Assembly (NCBI GenBank): GCA_007571305.1
Contig: RKRR01000147.1
Span: 1-39,078, forward strand
Origin: Candidatus Poribacteria bacterium
GTDB lineage: Bacteria; Poribacteria; WGA-4E; WGA-3G
DNA length: 39,078 bases
Reading direction: 5' to 3'
Positions within the stretch are counted from its first letter, which is position 1. Every line of letters begins with the position of its first letter. Positions 39,006 through 39,078 of the stretch are shown here, piece by piece. The position numbers and the translations under genes are program-made. The notes beneath the pieces were generated by a model. It saw only the letters and a program-made list of their open reading frames with translations, was not told where the DNA came from and ran no database searches.

Positions 39006-39078
39006 AAAATACATTGCTCCAAGCATAATTAGCTCTGGTGGGCAGTCTATCCCAATTCATATCCTGTGATCCCAGTAT
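39006..39078. other. window end, no feature seen
   Basis: The last 73 bases show no gene or clear repeat. Confidence 0.5.

Overview
The window looks like a chromosomal segment of a free-living or sponge-associated bacterium of the Candidatus Poribacteria type. This is inferred from gene content, not from a marker gene: three phytanoyl-CoA dioxygenase (PhyH) proteins, Gfo/Idh/MocA and xylose-isomerase-like TIM-barrel enzymes, PQQ-, PD40- and WD40-type propellers, a formylglycine-enzyme-like protein and a dockerin protein. Short intergenic palindromes are also abundant. A planctomycete-like lineage cannot be excluded. TGA is a normal stop codon here (for example for truA, the WD40 gene and the DUF202 gene). 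No tRNA, rRNA or CRISPR array was seen.

Layout. 1-252: the 3' end of an IS200/IS605-type tnpB and its right end. 333-9732: a cation antiporter, two PhyH dioxygenases, an aldo/keto reductase, rluD-like and truA pseudouridine synthases, an HD-domain protein and a Gfo/Idh/MocA oxidoreductase. 9979-15110: a PD40 propeller, a decayed gene, murA, hisD and a DUF1028 protein. 15173-21703: an SDR plus small membrane protein pair, a PQQ-like propeller, a beta-lactamase-fold serine hydrolase, an unknown protein and an MtaA/CmuA-type methyltransferase. 21690-22319: a secreted dockerin-thioredoxin gene with an in-frame TGA exactly at the first active-site cysteine. 22681-29499 (minus strand): a closely packed series of FGE-like protein, TPR protein, ECF sigma factor, anti-sigma factor, twin-VWA protein, purN, TIM-barrel protein and a gluconate-dehydrogenase-subunit-3-like protein. 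29612-32972 (minus): a lipoprotein, a HAD hydrolase, a toxin-antitoxin pair with a nonsense-disrupted MazF toxin, an NTF2-like protein and a heme-oxygenase-like protein. 33304-39005 (plus): a PhyH protein with HGG in place of HxD, two small membrane proteins, a zinc-less MDR protein, a WD40 protein, a TIM-barrel protein and a secreted HEFLH metallopeptidase-like protein.

The two most notable things are these. (1) The dockerin-thioredoxin gene reads as a UxxC selenoprotein: a single open frame of 209 codons is interrupted only by TGA at residue 128, and a SECIS-like stem-loop begins directly after it. (2) The intergenic spaces hold at least four families of small inverted-repeat (MITE-like) elements. 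Three of these families, with unrelated termini, carry the same internal hairpin (arms GTAGCA/TGCTAC around AACCT-AAC-AGGTT, or a GGAGACC-GTT-GGTCTCC variant), so the hairpin seems to be a module that moves between element families.

Many genes have better starts than the longest open frame suggests. For rluD-like and the PQQ propeller, consensus promoters overlap or abut the extended N-termini and exclude them.
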